Below are positions 6,493-8,866 of a stretch of DNA of 8,866 nucleotides, in pieces. The stretch is from CBCPNA01 sp965120415. GTDB lineage: Bacteria; Bacillota; Clostridia; Lachnospirales; CAG-274. The translations under genes were made by a program, and so were the position numbers. The DNA lies in NCBI GenBank assembly GCA_965120415.1, contig CBCPNA010000045.1:1-8866 (forward strand), given 5' to 3'. Within the stretch, counting starts at the first letter, position 1; each line of letters begins with the position of its first letter. The notes beneath the pieces are model-generated. The model saw only the letters and a program-made list of their open reading frames with translations, was not told the origin of the DNA and did no database searches.

Positions 6493-8274
6493 ATGAATAA
6501 TCTAAAAAGAACAAACTATTGCATAGAGATAAACGAAAACATGGTAGGAAAAGAGGTTACCCTTATGGGCTGGGTTAGCCGTAAACGTATTTTAAGCCAT
6601 TTTTCTTTTATCCTTTTAAGAGATAGGACTGGTATTGTACAAGTTGTTGTTAATCAAGATACTAATTCTTTAGATATTATACAAAAAGATAAAGAAATAA
6701 AGCCCGAATATGTAATATGTGTTAAAGGTACTGTTGTAAAACGTACGGAAGAAAATATTAATAAAGATATGGAAACAGGTAAAGTTGAAGTTTTGATAAA
6801 TGAGCTTGAAATTTTATCTAAATCTTTAACCCCACCTTTTCATATAGAAGATAGCGTAAATGTAAGCACAGATTTAAAGCTAAAATACAGATATTTAGAT
6901 ATAAGACGACCTTCTGTTTTAAACAATTTAATTTTAAGACATAAAGTAGCACAATGTATAAGAAATTTTTTGGATAAAAAAGGCTTTTTGGAAATAGAAA
7001 CACCTTTTTTAACAAAATCAACCCCTGAAGGCGCAAGAGATTATCTTGTACCTAGCAGAGTGCATCCCGGTACATTTTACGCCTTACCTCAATCACCACA
7101 AATATTTAAACAGCTTTTGATGATAGGCGGGGTAGATAGATATTTTCAGATTGTAAAATGCTTTAGAGATGAAGATTTGAGAGCAGATAGACAGCCCGAA
7201 TTTACACAAATAGATATGGAATTATCTTTTGTTGATAAAGAAGATATAATAAGCTTAAATGAAAATTTGATGAAAATAATATTAAAAGAAACAAAAAATA
7301 TAGATATACAAATACCTTTTGAAAGGATGCCTTATAAAGAGGCTTTAGAACGATTTGGTTCAGACAAACCAGATACAAGATTTGGTATAGAGCTTAAAGA
7401 CATATCTTCTATTGTAAAAGATTGTGGCTTTCAAGTTTTTGAAAATGCTTTAAAAGAAGGAGGAAGTGTTCGTGCTATTTGTGCCCCTAGCCTTTCTAAT
7501 ATGCCTCGAAAGCAAATAGATAGTTTAGTTGAAGTTGCTAAAACATATAAAGCTAAAGGGCTTGTATGGATTTGTTATAACGAAGACGGCAGCTTTAAAT
7601 CTAGTGTTTCTAAATTTTTTACAGAAGATGCATTATTAAATATAGCAAACTATGTAGCTGCTAAAAAAGGTGATTTAATATTAATTTGTGCTGATAAAAA
7701 CAATATAGTTTTTGATTGTTTAGGGGCTTTAAGGCTAGAAATAGCCAATCGTTTAGATTTATTAAAAAAAGATGAATTCAAATTTTTGTGGGTAACAGAC
7801 TTTCCTTTGTTTGAATACGATGAAGAAGAACAAAGGTATACAGCAAAACATCACCCTTTCACATCGCCTATGAAAGAGGATATAGCTTTGCTAAATACAA
7901 ATCATACAAATTTAGAAGATGTAAGAGCAGAGGCTTACGATTTAGTTTTAAACGGCTTTGAATTAGGAGGCGGAAGTATAAGAATACATGATAGCGATTT
8001 GCAAGCATTAATGTTTGAAAAATTAGGCTTTTCAAAAGAAGAGGCAGAAAGTCAATTTGGCTTTTTGATAGAAGCTTTTAAATACGGCGCTCCACCTCAT
8101 GGTGGGCTTGCTTTAGGGCTTGATAGGCTTATTATGCTTTTAGCTGGAGCTGATAGCTTAAGAGATGTTATTGCTTTCCCTAAAGTTAAAGATGCATCTT
8201 GCCCTATGACAGACGCTCCTAATTTTGTTGATAAAAATCAACTTGATAATTTGATGATAGAATTAAAAAAATAA
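6493..8274 (+). CDS. aspS: Aspartyl-tRNA synthetase (bacterial type)
   Basis: A 593-residue class IIb synthetase that charges tRNA-Asp; the length is normal for the bacterial type. An N-terminal OB anticodon-binding fold (about 1-110) is followed by RYLDIRRP (133-140), motif 1 around 150-178, the aspartate/ATP pocket ALPQSPQIFKQLLM (197-210), motif 2 with FRDEDLRADRQPEFTQID (224-241), the GAD insertion (about 285-420), FELGGGSIRIHD (489-500) and motif 3 GGLALGLDRLIMLL (537-550). The catalytic core is intact. The OB fold is unusual: the common R-R-D-x-G stretch reads R-K-R-I-L-S-H (30-36), and the usual F-I-D-L-R-D-R reads F-I-L-L-R-D-R (39-45), while F39 and Q50, equivalent to E. coli anticodon contacts F35 and Q46, remain. 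Leu34 aligns with Leu30 of the discriminating E. coli enzyme, weakly suggesting tRNA-Asp specificity. It is the last gene of the operon, 4 nt after hisS. Confidence 0.97.
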   Translation: MNNLKRTNYCIEINENMVGKEVTLMGWVSRKRILSHFSFILLRDRTGIVQVVVNQDTNSLDIIQKDKEIKPEYVICVKGTVVKRTEENINKDMETGKVEVLINELEILSKSLTPPFHIEDSVNVSTDLKLKYRYLDIRRPSVLNNLILRHKVAQCIRNFLDKKGFLEIETPFLTKSTPEGARDYLVPSRVHPGTFYALPQSPQIFKQLLMIGGVDRYFQIVKCFRDEDLRADRQPEFTQIDMELSFVDKEDIISLNENLMKIILKETKNIDIQIPFERMPYKEALERFGSDKPDTRFGIELKDISSIVKDCGFQVFENALKEGGSVRAICAPSLSNMPRKQIDSLVEVAKTYKAKGLVWICYNEDGSFKSSVSKFFTEDALLNIANYVAAKKGDLILICADKNNIVFDCLGALRLEIANRLDLLKKDEFKFLWVTDFPLFEYDEEEQRYTAKHHPFTSPMKEDIALLNTNHTNLEDVRAEAYDLVLNGFELGGGSIRIHDSDLQALMFEKLGFSKEEAESQFGFLIEAFKYGAPPHGGLALGLDRLIMLLAGADSLRDVIAFPKVKDASCPMTDAPNFVDKNQLDNLMIELKK

Positions 8275-8278
8275 ATAT

Positions 8279-8310
8279 AAAGTCCATTAAATAATGGACT
8301 TTTGTCTTTT
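8279..8310 (+). terminator. Intrinsic terminator of the relA-aspS operon
   Basis: The stem AAAGTCCATTA (8279-8289) pairs with TAATGGACTTT (8292-8302), with a minimal A-rich loop, followed by a T-rich run TTTTTGTCTTTT around 8300-8310. It begins 4 nt after the aspS stop, marking the end of the five-gene transcript. Confidence 0.92.
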
Positions 8311-8462
8311 AAAAATTTAAATAATATATACTTGATAGTGCATCTTGATATAATAATTATAATATAAGTATTGTCTTATTTTGCAAAAAAATTAATTTTT
8401 ATTTCATTAAAAACTATCGAAGAATAAGTTTTGAAAAAATGTAAATAATTTGTAAAAAATAC

Positions 8463-8491
8463 TTGATTTATCTGTTTTTTTATATTAAAAT
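8463..8491 (+). promoter_or_regulatory. Possible sigma-A promoter
   Basis: TTGATT (8463-8468), 17-bp spacer, TAAAAT (8486-8491). A transcript would start near 8498 and pass through the decayed frame toward the gene at 8774, leaving a leader of about 275 nt. In DNA this AT-rich such pairs arise by chance, so support is modest. Confidence 0.4.
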
Positions 8492-8494
8492 TAA

Positions 8495-8653
8495 ATCAAA
8501 GTTTTGAAAGCATTTAGGTAGTTTATTGATAATAAGTCTATAAAAATAGAATTTATAGAAGAAATAGTACCACATGTTTTTGACTTTCTTATTGATAAAT
8601 ATGAACTTATAGCTAATATTTTTAAAAAGCTTGAGCAGATTAGCAATAAATAA
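8495..8653 (+). pseudogene. Decayed or non-ATG small reading frame, unrecognised
   Basis: One plus-strand frame is open from 8495, interrupted by TAG at 8519-8521, then open for 43 codons to TAA at 8651-8653. The longer part has protein-like composition, mixed acidic and basic with regular hydrophobics (IEFIEEIVPHVFDFLIDKY, then a Lys/Glu-rich end), suggesting two helices. It has no ATG, GTG or TTG start after the TAG. An ATT at 8525 with AGG at 8516-8518 upstream could be a rare start; otherwise it is a remnant. I do not recognise a family. The opposite-strand frame over it (8480-8716) is Phe/Tyr/Lys-rich and looks like a shadow. Confidence 0.3.
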
Positions 8654-8716
8654 CCTATGCAAAAAAGACTTATATCTTACCAAAAAGGTAGTTAATACAA
8701 AAATTAAAGATAGCAA

Positions 8717-8758
8717 AATTTAAATTAACCTAATGTACAAATATTTAATTTAAATTAA
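8717..8758. repeat. Paired AT-only 12-mer, direct and inverted repeat
   Basis: AATTTAAATTAA occurs at 8717-8728 and again at 8747-8758, 30 bp apart (about three helical turns). Because its core AATTTAAATT is itself palindromic, the two copies also form 12-bp inverted arms (8717-8728 with 8745-8756) around a 16-nt centre. The second copy ends 4 bp before the Shine-Dalgarno of the gene at 8774, a fitting place for an operator. Low complexity weakens the case. Confidence 0.45.
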
Positions 8759-8773
8759 GAAAGGGGAACGTAT

Positions 8774-8866
8774 ATGGCTATCAACTTAAACCAAATTCTA
8801 TCAGAGTTGCAAGAAAGAATAGGAGAATTCGAAAACTCATTAAACGAGTATTATACTTTTAAAAGT
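8774..8866 (+). CDS. Unrecognised gene, 5' part only (31 codons)
   Basis: The ATG at 8774 is preceded by AAGGGG (8761-8766) at a good 7-nt spacing, and the frame stays open to the window edge. The visible N-terminus (MAINLNQILSELQERI, then GEFENSLNEYYTFKS) is hydrophilic and probably helical, with heptad-like hydrophobics in LNQILSELQERIGEFENSL. No signal peptide or membrane segment is visible. Codon choice (ATC, AAC, CTA, GAG, TTC) is less AT-biased than in the operon genes, which can mean high expression or a different origin; 31 codons are too few to decide. The gene is separate from the relA operon. No family can be assigned. Confidence 0.75.
   Translation, partial: MAINLNQILSELQERIGEFENSLNEYYTFKS

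Larger units (their letters stand above)
8311..8773. other. Intergenic region between aspS terminator and the right-edge gene
   Basis: About 460 nt of very AT-rich DNA without a convincing gene. It holds a weak promoter-like pair (8463-8491), a broken or start-less reading frame (8495-8653) and an AT-only repeated element (8717-8758). TATAAT-like hexamers at 8349 and 8358 lack a -35 at normal distance. The heptamer CTTGATA occurs at 8331-8337 and 8344-8350. I recognise no tRNA, riboswitch or insertion sequence. Confidence 0.7.

Noticed and set aside
6266..6514. Minus-strand hydrophobic open frame across the hisS-aspS junction
   Set aside because: Its hydrophobic Ser/Leu/Phe composition is what the complement of Lys/Glu-rich AT-rich genes gives; it overlaps two real genes.
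8345..8363. TATAAT hexamers after the aspS terminator as a promoter
   Set aside because: The nearby TTGATA hexamers sit at about 11 or 20 bp spacing, outside the normal sigma-A range.
8674..8696. Small hairpin TACC-AAAAA-GGTA as a terminator
   Set aside because: The stem is only 4 bp and no U-tract follows on either strand.
8480..8716. Minus-strand 78-residue Phe/Tyr/Lys-rich open frame
   Set aside because: It starts at TTG without a good ribosome site, and its composition is what AT-rich non-coding DNA yields; the plus-strand frame in the same place looks more protein-like.
1..8866. CRISPR array, insertion sequence, prophage or defence system
   Set aside because: No regularly spaced repeats, transposase, integrase or defence-type protein was seen; the recognised genes are housekeeping.

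Overview
The window is strongly AT-rich and looks like chromosomal DNA from a low-G+C Clostridia-type Firmicute. Three things point there: codon use dominated by TTA, AAA and ATA; purine-rich Shine-Dalgarno sites; and the gene order relA, metallo-beta-lactamase-fold hydrolase, hemZ, hisS, aspS, which is familiar from Clostridia. I cannot name a genus from sequence alone.

Left part (1-583, minus strand). A near-consensus sigma-A promoter fires out of the left edge, and its transcript would begin with a compact hairpin; the gene it serves lies outside the window. Further in are a small DUF896 (YnzC-like) gene and, upstream of it in transcription order, a tRNA-Ser(GCU) with its own consensus promoter. 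A perfect-stem terminator separates the two. The Shine-Dalgarno of the DUF896 gene sits directly behind the terminator U-tract, so this gene probably depends on terminator read-through.

Gap (584-908). It holds the tRNA promoter, a stretch with no recognisable gene, an inverted repeat at 793-813 and a TTGAAA-17-TATAAT promoter facing right.

Main operon (909-8274, plus strand). Five tightly packed genes lie between that promoter and a strong terminator at 8279-8310: bifunctional (p)ppGpp synthetase/hydrolase, a Zn hydrolase, the radical-SAM protein HemZ, histidyl-tRNA synthetase and aspartyl-tRNA synthetase. Gaps are 1-22 nt. The enzyme that makes and destroys the starvation alarm is thus co-transcribed with two enzymes that charge tRNA. 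No T-box leader precedes hisS. All five genes appear intact. AspRS has an unusual stretch in its anticodon-binding fold.

Right part (8275-8866). About 460 nt after the terminator lack a clear gene. They contain a weak promoter-like pair, a decayed or non-canonically started small reading frame, and a 12-bp AT-only element repeated at 30-bp spacing. That repeat lies just before a well-supported start codon at 8774, whose gene runs off the right edge and was not recognised.

Overall this is mostly a housekeeping region. I found no convincing evidence of a new multi-gene system; the points worth checking are regulatory (the left-edge hairpin promoter, the tRNA-DUF896 arrangement, the repeats before 8774) and the AspRS divergence.
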